Counted from the stretch's first letter, positions 38,313 through 50,316 are shown. The stretch is 64,000 bases of DNA from Symbiodinium natans (GCA_905221605.1 CAJNDS010002262.1:124001-188000), one strand, 5' to 3'. Numbers and translations: made by a program. Notes: generated from the letters alone by a model not told the origin.

Positions 38313-39239
38313 TCAGGCTGCCAACCCTCGATCCTTATAAAAAAACAGCATGGTGTCTTGCAGAAGCAGCTTCGCCCTGGCTGCCGTTATGCGTGGTCCT
38401 TGCGAGCTGTTCAAGATCTGAACCATGCGCCCCAGCTGAGAGGAGTAGACCCGCTTCTTGTGGCTCATTCCATCCCAAGACAAGTTTACATTTGGCATCC
38501 ACTTGCCAAGTTTCTCTTCACGCTCCTGCACACTCCATTCGAAGGGCAAGATCACCCATGAAGCCTCTGGCAGCTCGGACACACCATCTTTGAGCATTTC
38601 ATCCATCTGAAACCCTAGTCCAATCTTGCGGAAGGCTCGCAGGGTGTCCATCCACCAGTTCCGCATCGGCGCCTCCTTCGTTCTCATAAACTTCAGCATG
38701 TCTTTCAACATGTCCTGCTCGCTCATCTTCACCGCCTCCTTGCATTTCGGTTCTATCTCCGTTTTGCCGCACTTTGACTGGAAGTACCACGACACAACCT
38801 GCTCCCCGTTGCGTCGTACGCCCGAGACAAACAAACACCACCTCGAAGCTGTGCAGTTCAAGTGCTCAAGCTCCGAGCAGTCTGACATGTGGCATCTCTC
38901 CACGGTCGCATCTGGATCTACATGCTCATGGAGCCACTTGCTCAGCCGGACCACCATCGTCGTGGAGCCGGTCTTGGGAAAGCTCACCACGAAAACGGTG
39001 GCAGGAGGTGTCGTGCGCAGGATGCTTCCTGCAACGGTCGGCCCGACGGTCGGCCCTTGTTGCAGGGAGCTGGAGAGGGAGCTGGAGACGGTGGAGGCCG
39101 GAGGAGTCTCGAGTTTGCCCTCGTGGCAAGCTGCGCCAAGCTGCCAGGAGGATTTCACAAGTGCCCCAAGCAGGTAGATCGATAAGGAAGTGGCCGCCAA
39201 GGCCACTGCCGGAGCCAGCGCTCCCGATGCCGAGATCAT
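38313..39239 (-). CDS. Sulfotransferase-like type II membrane protein, 308 aa, intronless
   Basis: Start chosen at the ATG at 39239, because the hydrophobic segment APAVALAATSLSIYLLGAL (residues 9-27) follows directly, as in Golgi type II sulfotransferases. The frame extends 58 codons further upstream without obvious protein character. Residues 86-94 read SFPKTGSTT, the 5'-phosphosulfate loop that binds PAPS. GVRRNGEQVVSWYF (residues 140-153) resembles the 3'-phosphate region. Several Cys residues at 116-135 suggest a lumenal fold. The stop is TGA at 38313-38315. The predicted role is transfer of sulfate from PAPS to a glycan or small molecule; the acceptor cannot be told. It lies between the small 40.7-41.0 kb gene and the membrane-protein exons, all on the same strand. 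Its lack of introns contrasts with its neighbours and fits a retroposed copy, but no spliced-leader relic was found. Confidence 0.62.
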   Translation of the reverse strand: MISASGALAPAVALAATSLSIYLLGALVKSSWQLGAACHEGKLETPPASTVSSSLSSSLQQGPTVGPTVAGSILRTTPPATVFVVSFPKTGSTTMVVRLSKWLHEHVDPDATVERCHMSDCSELEHLNCTASRWCLFVSGVRRNGEQVVSWYFQSKCGKTEIEPKCKEAVKMSEQDMLKDMLKFMRTKEAPMRNWWMDTLRAFRKIGLGFQMDEMLKDGVSELPEASWVILPFEWSVQEREEKLGKWMPNVNLSWDGMSHKKRVYSSQLGRMVQILNSSQGPRITAARAKLLLQDTMLFFYKDRGLAA

Positions 39240-39413
39240 GTCACAACGAAATGTGCTTCTTCCATCGGCTCGGGTTTGGTGAGTTTCATAGGTTGCTATG
39301 GATAGGGGATGGTTCGTGCAGCTCGGGATATAAGGCCGACCCAGGCTTGCAAGGGTATCCCAAAAGCAAAGGCTGGAGGACCCAAAGCCCTCAAGCCCCA
39401 AAGTGGTGTACAT

Positions 39414-40698
39414 GGGCTTACTCCTGGAGGTTTGGTGTTCCTTGAAAGCTGGGCTCCAGTTCAGGGCAGGGGGCTTAAGGGCTTATGGTGGCTTACGGTT
39501 ACATTTTAGGCTTTGGGGTTTTAGGGCTTAGTGATTCTGTGATAGAGTCTTGGCAATCGACAAGGGTATCACAAGCAGCCCAAAGCCGTGCCGCAAACGT
39601 GACAGGTGCATTCCTGCAACGTGCCCCAACAATAAGTTACTATGATTACGATTTCATTTTTGCTTTGCTCTAACTACTGAAATACCAATATGACGATCAT
39701 GATTATCACGTTGATACCGTTGTTCGACCCTTCCTACTTTTGCTACTACACCACCACTATCGCCAACAGAAAGCAATCCCTTCCACCCCTGGCACCTACA
39801 GTAAGCCCCAAAAAGTTGGAAACCTTAAGGACAAATAGTGCTGGGATTCCCTATACACCCCCCCCCCCCTACCCCCCCCCCACCCCCCGCTACCCCCCTG
39901 TACTCTTATAGGGGTTTTGAGGCTATTGAGTTTCCAACTATTTGGCTTCTTAAACTTTCAGAAGCCTGGGGCCGCCGCCCACATCAGGAAGCTCGACGAA
40001 GGTCCAGGATGCCTCTGCGAACAATGCATTGCTCTCTCCGTAGAACCGAAGCGTAAGTGCGGGTTTAGGGTTTAGGGTTTAGGGTTTAGGGTTTAGGGTT
40101 TAGGGTTTAGGGTTTAGGGTTTAGGGTTTAGGGTTTAGTTTGCTTGAGCTCTACATGAACAAAATGAAACATAATGCAAGAGGACTATGAGCAAGGTCCA
40201 ATAGGCTGGGGCTGGGACTTTTCAGGGTTTGCTCGCTTCTGCGCTTGGCATGGGGTAGGTTGACATTCCCAAGACTGCAGGGACGGCCCCTGCAACTATA
40301 CAAACATTTGTTAAGGGGCATACCTTCAACAAAAACAATACCTATGACCCAAATGAAGGGCCCTTAGCTCTAGCTATTTAACAACGGGGCTTTTGCAACT
40401 CCAGGGATGATGCGTGGTGCTTCTTTGACGACCTTGACAACAAGTCCCATACCACACGATATGTACAAAAGAAAACACAAATTTTGAGCTTATGGAGAAC
40501 AACTACAACTGCTTGCTCGGAAGCACCAAATAAATGGCAAATAATCTGAAGCATGACAGGACCCCTGTTGGCTTGCTTTGATGATCCCGATCTCTTTAGG
40601 GTTTAGGGATTAGGGCAAAAGGAACCGAATAAGGTTGCGCATGATAAACAGCTGACTCAACTTAGGGCTTCCGGCGTAGCCCACTTTGCGCACGTGTA
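39414..40698. other. Intergenic, nothing recognised apart from a TTTAGGG array
   Basis: Low-complexity C runs (39858-39896), the 40062-40137 array and A/T-richer sequence without protein-like frames. Confidence 0.6.
40062..40137 (+). repeat. Interstitial telomere-like array, about 11 units
   Basis: Perfect TTTAGGG units, intergenic between the sulfotransferase-like gene and the small gene. Confidence 0.9.
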
Positions 40699-41046
40699 TC
40701 AGAGCGAGATCTTTGCATCACCCGCCTCTTCTTCCAGCTCAGAGCGCCGAGCTCGTTCACGGATACCCTGCCGAGGAAAGCACATTTTGCATACGGGTTT
40801 GGGTTTTAGGTCTTCAGGGGCTATTTGGGGGTTTCCGAAAATAGGGGGTACCCTTCTTACTTCCATTCTATTTGGGGTAGAATTAGAAAGGGGTACCCCT
40901 TTTTTGGGAAATGCCCATTTTCGCTCAAGCCCGGCAGAGATCGTAATCCCTGCGGCAGCCGAGGCCTCCTGCTGCACCTGCGCATCCTCGGCTTCCGCAG
41001 GGTCGGTGGAAGCAGCAGACTCGCTTCGTTGAGCGACTGTGGCCAT
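40699..41046 (-). CDS. Small hydrophilic protein, two exons, 59 aa (hypothetical)
   Basis: Exon 1 is 41046-40936 (MATVAQRSESAASTD..., 37 codons) and exon 2 is 40767-40699 (GIRERARRSELEEEAGDA..., ends with TGA). The join uses a GC donor and an AG acceptor followed by G, in phase 0. The product is rich in Ala, Glu and Arg, with no recognised domain. The gene could start further upstream in an exon not identified. Its 168-nt intron is largely an inverted-repeat element (about 40823-40920). Support is the coherent splice pattern only. Confidence 0.35.
   Translation of the reverse strand: MATVAQRSESAASTDPAEAEDAQVQQEASAAAGITISAGLERKWAFPKKGVPLSNSTPNRMEVRRVPPIFGNPQIAPEDLKPKPVCKMCFPRQGIRERARRSELEEEAGDAKISL
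40823..40920. mobile_element. Short inverted-repeat element, family B, inside an intron
   Basis: Left end TTTCCGAAAATAGGGGGTAC and right end GGGGTACCCCTTTTTTGGGA are imperfect inverted repeats of about 30 bp around a core with ATTCTATTTGGGG. It fills most of the intron of the small 40.7-41.0 kb gene. Confidence 0.65.
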
Positions 41047-42028
41047 CTGGCCCCAGGAAGAACACACACCCGGACCCCCGACACAGAGCAGGGGAGTTGC
41101 CAGCTGCGAGCCCCTGCAGACAAGCGGAGAAGTAAGTAGCTGCGGCTGCTGGATAAAATCAAGCCTTTTGTGGGTCTGGGCACCTTGCATGGATGGGGTC
41201 TCGTATGATGCCTACACGAAGTGTCCAAAAGAACGATGAGCAGCCAACCCACACCAACGTCCCGTTCCCAAACTGATTGTCTGAGGTTTCTGGTTCCCAG
41301 TGTCTGTGGACGACAAACATGTGCAGATTTGAGTACGCTAAACTGACCATGGGAACTCCACAAGTTATGCCAACTTGTTCTGAGTAGATAGAAAGAGGAG
41401 GAAAGAGCCACACGATTCTCAAAAGACAAGTTTCTCAGCATTCTAACTCCCCATAGGTTCTGGATGGAACCCTCCTGATCTTCTCAACTCAAACCAAGCA
41501 TGTCCATTAGAATGTATTCAAGGCCCTGAGTTAAGGCAACCTAGATCGTTTGAGTATGATATGGTGCTTCGGCCGAAAAGATCGCGGTATATGTTGAGAT
41601 ATGTAGCAATCCTGCAGCTGCCAGGCATGCAACCTAACCTGTCCAAAAAGCTTCTGCTGGCTCATGGGTTGAAGCCTACTCGCTTTGCTCTGTCAGCTTC
41701 ATGTTTACTCACACGGAACCGAGATTGTTTCGAAGCTCGCCTCTTCGTTCATATTGACGGAACTGCGCAGATTCGATTATTAATCGGGACGGAACGAGAA
41801 ACACGTGGAGCTGTGCGCAGCAGTCCTTGCGGGCAACCCCCCCCACGCGCATGCTTTGCAGATTCCTGCTTATAACCACAGCTATAAGTCTAGTTATAAC
41901 CTACTTAGGGGACTTAGGGGGCTTATAAGTACAGTTATAATTAGGGCTATAAGTACCCTGAACCTCCAAGTGGGCTTTTTGTGCTGCGCCGTCTTCCCGC
42001 TCCTTTCAACGGGCCGGGCTCAGGCAGC
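41047..42028. other. 3' flank of LHC-2
   Basis: Holds one partial family A element. A plus-strand open frame at 41561-41875 has no recognisable features. No polyadenylation signal could be assigned, since dinoflagellates lack a clear AATAAA. Confidence 0.5.
41880..41974. mobile_element. MITE-like element, family A, one end intact
   Basis: Right end CCTGAACCTCCAAGTGGG with internal TTATAAGTACAGTTATAATT, as in other copies. The left end is truncated or diverged (CTATAAGTCTAGTTATAACC). Confidence 0.5.
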
Positions 42029-45000
42029 TCATGCTGCTGGCAGCCACATGGCCTTACTCGACAGAAGGTTAAGGTGATAGCTTAATGTACGCCGTTGGGG
42101 GGATTTCACAAATTTAGGCTTGGGAGTGTCAGGGCTGTTGCTGACATGGTCGCAAGGGATCTCGCAAGTTGGGCCTCAAGCATGATGCGCTGTGCCTTAA
42201 GGACGGCTTCAGAACGAGCCCTAAGCCAGGCAAGTGGCCGGGCCGGTCGAGCCGACCGTGCCGTTCTGAAAAAGCATGGCCATCAAGGCCACCATGGCCT
42301 GGGACTGGTGGTGGGGTGTGCGGGGGGGGGGAGTAGGGTTTGGGGTTTGGGGTTTAGGGTGGGAAGGCGGAGTGCAGGTTTCAGCCGGAGCGGCCAGTCG
42401 TCCATTCGCAATCTCGGCCGACAACTTGGTCTTCTTCACCTGCATTCTACACGCATTAGGGCCTTGGGATCTGTAGATGTCTATGGGGTTTAGGCGAAAC
42501 CGCTAAACCCATGTGCCTCTGAGTCCTGAAACTCGATGGGGTCGACGTTGATGATGAAGTTCTTGCCCACGCCCAGGAAGCCGTAGCCTCCATATGGTCC
42601 AGGTGCAAGGTGCGGGGTTTTCGGTTTTAGGGTTTCGGGTCGATACGGTTTTCGGTTTCAGGGTTTGGAGCGTATATAGGGTGTTTTGGGTTTAGGGTCC
42701 CCTGCCCCATAAGCCCTGTAAGATGGCCCATATAAGTCCCACATGGTGGGTGGAGATGTTCAGCAGGAGCGCTCGAGAGGTCCCAGAGGGCCTCTTACGG
42801 AATGCTGACGAGGGCGCGGCACGCCCTGCCATGAACCCTAACCTCAGGAACCTTATAAAAGCTCAGGAACCTTATCAAAGCTTCAGGGGCGTTGTAAGGA
42901 AAGAACTGTTACAAACAGCCTGGAGGCTCCCGAGCATGGGAGCATTTGAACAACTTGCCTGCCCATCCCTCAGCCGGGGATATTCGAGACGTAGGAGTTC
43001 CTACCTTGAGGTTTCGGGTTTCGGGGGTTTCCAGAACTTAGGCATACGCAGTATTTTTGCAGTTCTTTGGGTACACAAAGCAGCGGCATCCTTGTTGTAA
43101 GAAATAGCCCAAAATGCACACGGAACAGCGCCCAATTAAACCCTAAACCCTAAATCCGAAACCCCCAAAGCCTAAACCCTAAACCTACGCCGATGCAACT
43201 CGCCTTCGTAGTCGCCAGGGGCGCGCTTGGGGTCCTGGTATCGAGCTCTGTATAAAGTCAAGGCGACCTTGAGGTTCCCGTGGCTTTGCCAAGCCCCGAC
43301 CGGCGTGAACGTCAGAAAAACACAGGGTCTCCGTTTGGAACAGAACTGAGATGACAGAACAGGCAGCAGCATCCTCAGAACATCAACAGCAGCAACCCGC
43401 GCACCCCAAATACCCTGTGCAACTCATGCATCTTCTCCCTCACACAGAGTGCGGATGGCAGCTTGGGGGCTTGGGGGGGCGGCGGGTTGCCTGACGCCAG
43501 AAGTAGCCCTCGTAGTGGCCCACGAACAGGACGATCTGCAGCCAGCCCTCAAGGGGCACCTGCAGGTCGACACTAGTGCTGGTGCAGGGCGTACCTATCG
43601 ATCTGGCCATGCACCCCACGCAAAAGCTGAGTAAGCTGAAAAGGGACCCTGTTCAGGCTGATTCCGGTGAGGAAATGGTCTGTAAAGGCAGACGAACAGA
43701 ACAAAGACCCCAGCCAAGAGGCGCCTCGTAAACTCAAGTACATAAACCTTAGAAATTGGAAGCCAAGTTTCCTGGTGACTGAAAACTCTTGTCTTGATAA
43801 GACGCCCCAAAGCTTAGCTTATTGAACAGGATTTGGGAGACCTGTACTGTAGTGATGACGACCTCTCCAGTCGCCCCTGTGAGCGACAGAAGCCGAGGGA
43901 AGCCACTTCGAGTCTGAGCTGTAGCGATGAACTCCGAACTCAACCAACATCGTGAGTTCGCAACGTCTCAGACGTCCAGCCTGCGCAACGGCCCTATCGC
44001 ATCCGCAAGCCCAATATCCCAGCAACCCAACTGCACACCTACTACAGGGGCCTCAATAATTAGTATACTATATCGGGCCCTAATGGAATACTATTCGTAA
44101 TTATTCCGACCCTTATGTTAGCCCTATAGCACCAAAACGCAGGTCTCCGCCTTGGAGATGGCGGCAATGCCGTGGGGCATGTCAGCGAACTTGAGACCCT
44201 TCTCCTGCCAGGATGGGCGATTATACCCTACAATGCCTTTAAGAAGGCCTTATTATACCTATAACCGCTTAAAAAGGCCCTATGCCCTATAACCCCTTAA
44301 AAAGGTCCTTTATAGGTTTGATTAAGGGGATTGTGGCCCATCCTGGTGGGCTGTGCTTCTTGAAGTCTTGGGCTGTGTACACTAGCACCATCATGAGTGA
44401 GGAGTGCAGGGTGTCGGGTCAAACCGTCCGCTTTCCTGAACCCCAAATTTCAAAAACTAAAGGACAAATAACAGTCTTATCTTGCATTAACTAGCTAATT
44501 CCCATCTGGACCTGCTAGTGGAGCACCTGCTTGGTAGTGGGAAGGACATTGTAGCATGGAACAGTATTGCGAAATATTGAGGCCTTAAAACTCTGCACGC
44601 TGCCTGCCTCTGAGGTGAAAGCCCTACTGACCCTGCGTGTCCGGGGAGAGGTATCCAGGCCAGCGAAAGTACTCCGGGACGATGTAGCCGACCTTCCAGC
44701 GGTCGAGGGCTTGAGCTACAGGGCAACGTAGCCAGTGGCCAGGGTCACTTGAGGCATCTCGATCTGCCTACTTATAACACGAAGGAAATTCGACCACTGC
44801 ATCCCATGCTAGAAGTCACCTGTCCCCTGGAACACCAAACATGGTTGATTAAAGTTGAATGGCTGTCACCATACACACCAGCTCCAAAACTTGTTGAAAG
44901 AAGCGCAAGAAAGCCCCCAAGATTACATGGAATCCCTACATATGACCTGCATAGCTAACTTCTGCTGGATATTTCGACTGCAGGCAAGGAACGCAGGCCA

Positions 45001-48000
45001 ACATGCCTCAGGCGCAGTTCATGGAGGGCTTTCGAGGAGGGGCAGGGTGCCTCTTTGCACAATACGTAGACTTTTAGGGCTCAGGATGGAGTATATGTAG
45101 ATCAAGGGCTCAGGATGGAGAAGTCTTCAGGCTTCTTGGAGAGTGAATATGCATGCGAACCATTGTGAGGGCCTGGGCAGAATTTGCGTTGCATGGCTGT
45201 TGCCTTGCAGTCAGGCCAACTTCTGCGTGCACAGGCCTCTGTCTGTACGGACGGATTCATGGATAGATAGACGGATGAGGACATGCCAGTAGATGGCCTT
45301 CGTGAGCTTGGTTACCACTGACTATCAGATCACTTTGTAGTAGGGCGTAGGGTTCAACCTGAACATCCCTGAACCCAAAACAACCCCTCAAGGCTCAGCC
45401 TGCAAGAGCAGTTCAAGTCATACTCAAGAAACCTACAGCTCGTACAACCCTAAGCCCTGAACCCTACCCCTTACCGAAGACAAACTTCCCTCCGAAGCTC
45501 TGAGGCCGCAGCAGATGCGTCCGTGCTTCAGCTCGACAGCGCGGCGGCGCTTGAAGGTGTCGACCTTGGGTCCAAGATGGGCAATTGTGGGGGCTCCGGG
45601 GAGTCCATGGTACCAGAAATGCTAAGAACCTGTGATGTCAGTTCTTGGGCTCAAGCTGATGAAAGTGCTGAGCCCCTTGCGTCGCCATCTGCGGAGAGGC
45701 CAATGGGGTCCCAAAAGCCCACGGGCGCCTGCACGCCAAGCTCGCCTGCCATCGCACGAAAGTGGAAGCTCAATCTTACGAGGTTTAGACGCGGCATGGA
45801 ACCGCAAACCCATGGGTTCAGTAACTCAGTATGCAGGGTGTAGAGCTTGGCCGTGGATTGGCACACAAGGCTTCCGATCCTCAAGGCGCGATGATCCTCA
45901 AGGTGTTCTGTGAGTCTATCCTACGAGTCCAAAGTTTGGAGATAAGAGGGAAGGTTCACAGAGGATTGGTCACGGGGGCATAGTTCTTGAAACCAAGAAT
46001 GAGCAAGACTGTGCTGATTCGTGTTGGTTGGCGTTGGGAAGGGCTGCAGGGTGAGGAGTCAGTGTGTGTGTGAGATTTCGCAAGCTCGGATAGGGGAATC
46101 CAGTGGAAATGAAGATGTAGTTAGGACTGGGGAAGGAGGCAGGGGTCGGAGTGGCATATTTCTCGAATCACAAGCTTCCGACTGAACCCTGATCAAAGCC
46201 CCCTTGAGGCCTTCGAAGGCAGAGGAAGGCAGCCACATTGCTGGCCCAGTCGTGCCGAAGAAGGCGTTCCTGGGCAAGGTGGATATGGTATCTGGGAGGG
46301 ATCCTAAACCCTAAACCCTAAACCCTAACCCTAAAGCGTAGGAACACAACTAACATCAACTAACCCATGCACTGCAAGGGTAGTCAAAGGCGATATTTCA
46401 CAGATGCCGTGCTGGCACTCTCAAGAAAAGCGTAACTCATCCTCTTACATTACTAGTTCATGGTTGGGATAATATTAAAAATGTAATTGGTTTTCTTCCT
46501 GATTGGGTTTAAGAACCCTTAAAAACGTGAAATGCTACCCAACCATGACACAGGTTATTACATGGTCTGACTGGGACCATCCGGTCGACTCGGTGGCTTG
46601 GCACTCTTTGGGCTGAGATTCTGGGCCACCATGCCAGTGATGGCCACCATCGCCTCGGTGGCGTGCCAACCTACTTGAACCAAATGGCCCCAACAAAAAC
46701 TTCAAAGCTTGCACATCCAGTGCAGAATCTGGGGGCGCCGTCTTGCAGCTTGGTGAAGCCTGCCCTAAGCACCAAGCCCCGAAACCTGAAGCGCAACCTT
46801 AATGTGGTATCCTGATTAGTGTGAGGGCGCCCCCCCCCCCCCCCCAAACTAAATCACCCCCGTAATAGTGTCAAAAAAAAGGGACCCCCCCCAAACTAAT
46901 TTTCGGTTCCGGGCCCCCCCCCACCGGCTCCTCTTCATTTCCTCTTCGCTCCTCTTCCCTCTCCTCTTCCTCTCCTCTTCCTTTCCCTCTCCTCTTACAT
47001 AATTAAGCTCAGGTAAGCTCAGATGAGCTCAGCTCAGGTAAGCTCAGGTAAGCTCAGGAAAGCTTGTTCTCTTTTTTTCTCTCTTCCGAAACCCATGCCT
47101 GAAAAACTTTACTTTATTGTGGGGGGGCAATCGAATTTTTGTCTCCTGAATAATTTTTGGAAAACTTTTCATTATTGAGGGGGTCCAGACTAATCAGGAT
47201 ACGACATTAAGCCCCAGGCAAGGATGCTGCACGACATGCGCTGAACCTGCAGCCCTAATGACTTCAATTCGAGGCTGCCCCCGCCCCCCCCCCCCCGCCC
47301 CCCCGCCCCCCCCCCCCCCCCCCGCCCCCCCCCCCCCGCCTCCCCCCCCCCCCCCCGCCTCCGCCTCCCCCTCCACCTCCCCCCCCCCCCCGCCCCCCCC
47401 CCCCCCCCCCCCCCCCCCACCCCCCCCCCCACCCCCCCCCCGCCCCCCCCGCCCCCCCCCCCCCCCCAAGACTGTCAAACCCCTAAACTCGGATGCTTCA
47501 GGGCGCCAGCCGGCCGTTGTTGATCTCGGCCTCGAGGGACCGCTGGTTGGCGGAAGGGTCCTCGTGCGAAGCGACTCATAATTGCATATGCCTAAGCAGG
47601 TCTAAGGCTCGGGCTTCGGCTGTTCCCCCCTTATCAAAACTGTTTTACCACAAGGATGGGAAACTGTAGTAGTATGGTCTCCCACCAATTGAAGACTATG
47701 GGGCTTATCCTAGGCCCCAAATGAACTCGAGGGCTCGCTGATCACCCAAATCCAGGCCCAGGCACGGCCGGGGCCGAGCCGCCCACGAAGCCCAGCTTGG
47801 AGAAGCCAGGGAAGTCACCCGGCATGCGGTCCTTCTCCTGCCTGGCTCTAGCTGTATGCCTAACTTTTTGTGCATGTCAAACTGAGTCAAACTGCATCCA
47901 TATCAGGGCTGTATGCAGAGGAGGGAGGCGCCACGACGGTCCCCCACCCCAACCCCAAACAAGGACCCAAAGCCAAACCATGAACAACAGCATTCCCATA

Positions 48001-48612
48001 TTCCCCAGCACCATACCTCAAGATTCCGCTGTCGCAGCACGCCATAGGGCTTGCGGTTGTTGGGATTCTGTCTTTCGCTCGCGGGCCTCATTGGGAACAG
48101 CTCCAGGAAGCCGATGAAGATGGCAATCTGGGCCCAACCCTGCAGTAAGAAGGTTGAGGTTTGGGGGGGTTTTGGGGGGGGGGGGGGGGGTTTTTGGGGG
48201 GGGGGGGGGTTTTGGGGGGGGGGGGGGGGGCATTGGGGCTTCGCGGGAGCAGCTTGGGGTTGTGCGGTCGAGTCAGAACCTCTTCTTGCATCATACAGCC
48301 AAATTTGTGGTTGAGGGTATTCCAGCCTAGGGGAGGTTCTTGGGCTATCGATGTTCATCCTCCGGTGTTCCGGCAGGAGATGTGAAAGCATGCCATATTG
48401 GGTTCAGAATGGACAAATGGACGAAAGTTAACAGATGGCAACATGTAAATATCATGGTATGTTAGATTATGTTAGCTTAGAATGAACATAGTTCGGTTAA
48501 ACCGGCTAGATTACATAGATTACACAGATGGACAACCAACACACACACACACACAGACACACAGACACAGAGAAACAGAGAAACAGAGACACAAAGACAC
48601 AGACACACAGAC

Positions 48613-48655
<43 letters not shown>

Positions 48656-48695
48656 GGCGGACAGACAGACAGACAGACAGACAGAAAAACAGACA

Positions 48696-48730
<35 letters not shown>

Positions 48731-50316
48731 GCCTCTGTGTGTGCGTGTGTATGTGCATGTGTATGGGCATGTGCATGTGCATGTGCATGTGCATGTGTAT
48801 GGGTATGTGCATGTGTATGTGTATGTGTATGCATGTGCGGGTGTGTGTGTGTGTGTGTGTGCGCGTGTGTGAAAGTTTCGACATGCGGAGTGAAGCTCTT
48901 CCCACTAGCATACACTTGTGCCGCAGATAAGCGGGGTGGACCCGATGGCCATTTTACGTGGCCACCGTAGCGGATTACGTAATTTTCGCGAACAGATGCT
49001 AGGAGTCTACGGGGAAAGGGGTGGCGCTGTGTGATGTGTGTCGACTTCAGGCACTTTTTGCCTGCAGTAGATTCTAGATGTGCACACATACATATACATA
49101 CAAATGTACATGTACAGGGTGCAAAGGCACATTATATATACAGGGTGTACATGCGTATATCATCGTATATCTATAATATACAGTGATGCTTTTGGCACGC
49201 GTATATACGTAACTGCAGTATCGCTGTGGGCACGAGCGATGGCAGAGTAAGCTGTCCATGGAGCCTCCAGGCTGAAAAGTGACGACCCCCGGCCTCCGCG
49301 GGCATCTTGTAGAGCGCCTGGACGCCGTTGGGGATGTCCGCAAACGCCACGCCTGACAGGCTATGTCTCGGCTGATGAGTGGCTTTTATGCAGTATGATT
49401 TATAAGACCTCCTTCTATCATGCGGCTTATGTACTGACATGAACTGATTGGACTGCGGCGCAATGCGGCGAAGCATTATCAACTGCAAGCTCTGAGGAAG
49501 CTTGCCCTTGGAGGGGCTGCAGAGTCCAGGCAGTCGGAAGTACTCCGGGGCGATATAGCCCATGCAGGCAAGCATGGCCACGCGTCCTAAGTGGGTGCAA
49601 GGCGTCGGCCGAATGATTACCATATCGCTTTCCCGCTGAGGCGCCGTTCTTGATCTCGGCCATTCGGCGGCGGCGAAAGTCAGCGGAATCGTCGTCCTGG
49701 CAGTGCATAAGTACTCTGCAGATTTGGCCTGCCTCCATCACAGGCGACGGTTCTGTCCTTGGCCATGCCGAGGGGGTCGAAGTACTTCATGGGCAGGGTC
49801 ACACCCAGCTCGTTCTCGAAGGACTTGCAGACCTCAGCGGCGCGACTTGCACGCGTGTCCGCCACTGAACCCACTCGTCGGGCGAGGCACCGTCGTGGCC
49901 CTGCGGCTGCGGGCGGCGCAGGCACCTGCCGCGAGCAGCGCGGCGCCAGCAGTGGCGACGCTGGCCCGGCTCGTGGAGGCCGTGGCCCTACCCCGCGCCC
50001 CGCTGCGGAGGTGGGACGCTGGCGCCTCCATCTTGCCAGCGCAGCGTTGTCCAGACAAGTCGACAAGTCCATGCTGTGCAAGCCCATGCGCCTGAGCCTC
50101 TCGGGTCAGCTGCACGCCAGGCACGAATGCCTCACTGCAAAGCCATGCGGCCCCTGCCGCTGCTGCCACCACCGTCAGGGGGTTTGCCTGAGAGCAGTTG
50201 CTAGGGATGGGGATTGGTTCGGTTAGAGCAAACCCTTAACTGCTACACCCCACACCTGCAATGCCTATCCCGGCAACCCATTCTCCCTGTACCGATGCTG
50301 GCCATGCTGCCGCCAT
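42029..50316 (-). CDS. LHC-2: two-unit chlorophyll a-c binding (light-harvesting) polyprotein, 23 exons
   Basis: Antenna protein of the dinoflagellate LHC/FCP family, expected in plastid thylakoids. Exons from 5' to 3': 50316-50293 (candidate start exon), 50187-50098, 50025-49891, 49832-49758, 49696-49645, 49586-49506, 49352-49294, 48139-48087, 47841-47769, 47560-47507, 46653-46622, 46269-46211, 45745-45681, 45564-45513, 45006-44993, 44692-44642, 44204-44151, 43559-43491, 43234-43204, 42587-42517, 42439-42395, 42298-42239, 42052-42029. Lengths sum to 1323 nt (440 codons plus stop) and all junctions keep frame. The leader has a signal-like core ending [11 protein letters not shown] and a second hydrophobic stretch ([15 protein letters not shown]). 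Unit 1 has [46 protein letters not shown] and [14 protein letters not shown]. Linker SSAFEG leads into unit 2: [47 protein letters not shown] and [17 protein letters not shown]. It ends MWLPAA-stop. Least certain are the first exon and the 3' edge of the 47841-47769 exon. Confidence 0.88.
47279..47467. repeat. Poly-C tract, about 190 bp, in a LHC-2 intron
   Basis: Almost pure C on the + strand with a few G, T and A. The pre-mRNA of LHC-2 would carry it as a G tract 40 nt upstream of... the exon on its 5' side is 47769 and on its 3' side 47560-47507 precedes it, so the tract lies just after the donor of the 47560-47507 exon. Confidence 0.93.
48538..48865. repeat. (CA)n/(CAGA)n/(TG)n compound microsatellite in a LHC-2 intron
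   Basis: The CA/CAGA half (48538-48727) and the TG half (48735-48865) are inverted relative to each other, so a large hairpin is possible. Confidence 0.92.

Noticed and set aside
39240-39413. N-terminal extension of the sulfotransferase-like frame
   Set aside because: The extra 58 codons precede the membrane anchor, have no signature and begin in repeat-flanking sequence; the ATG at 39239 is the better start.
46665-46690. Possible relic of a trans-spliced leader (minus strand CCATTTGGTTCAAG)
   Set aside because: It matches only part of the dinoflagellate spliced leader as I recall it and lies inside a LHC-2 intron, not at a gene start.
47190-47581. Gly-rich and Pro-rich frames
   Set aside because: They translate the poly-C tract inside a LHC-2 intron; only the 54-nt exon at 47560-47507 is coding.
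48018-48055. Extra short exon between the third-helix-region exons of LHC-2 (and 52600-52640 in LHC-1)
   Set aside because: The two copies differ by 2 nt in length, so frames disagree, and joining ATGAG directly to GCAGGAGAAG keeps frame and matches unit 2 ([13 protein letters not shown] against [14 protein letters not shown]).
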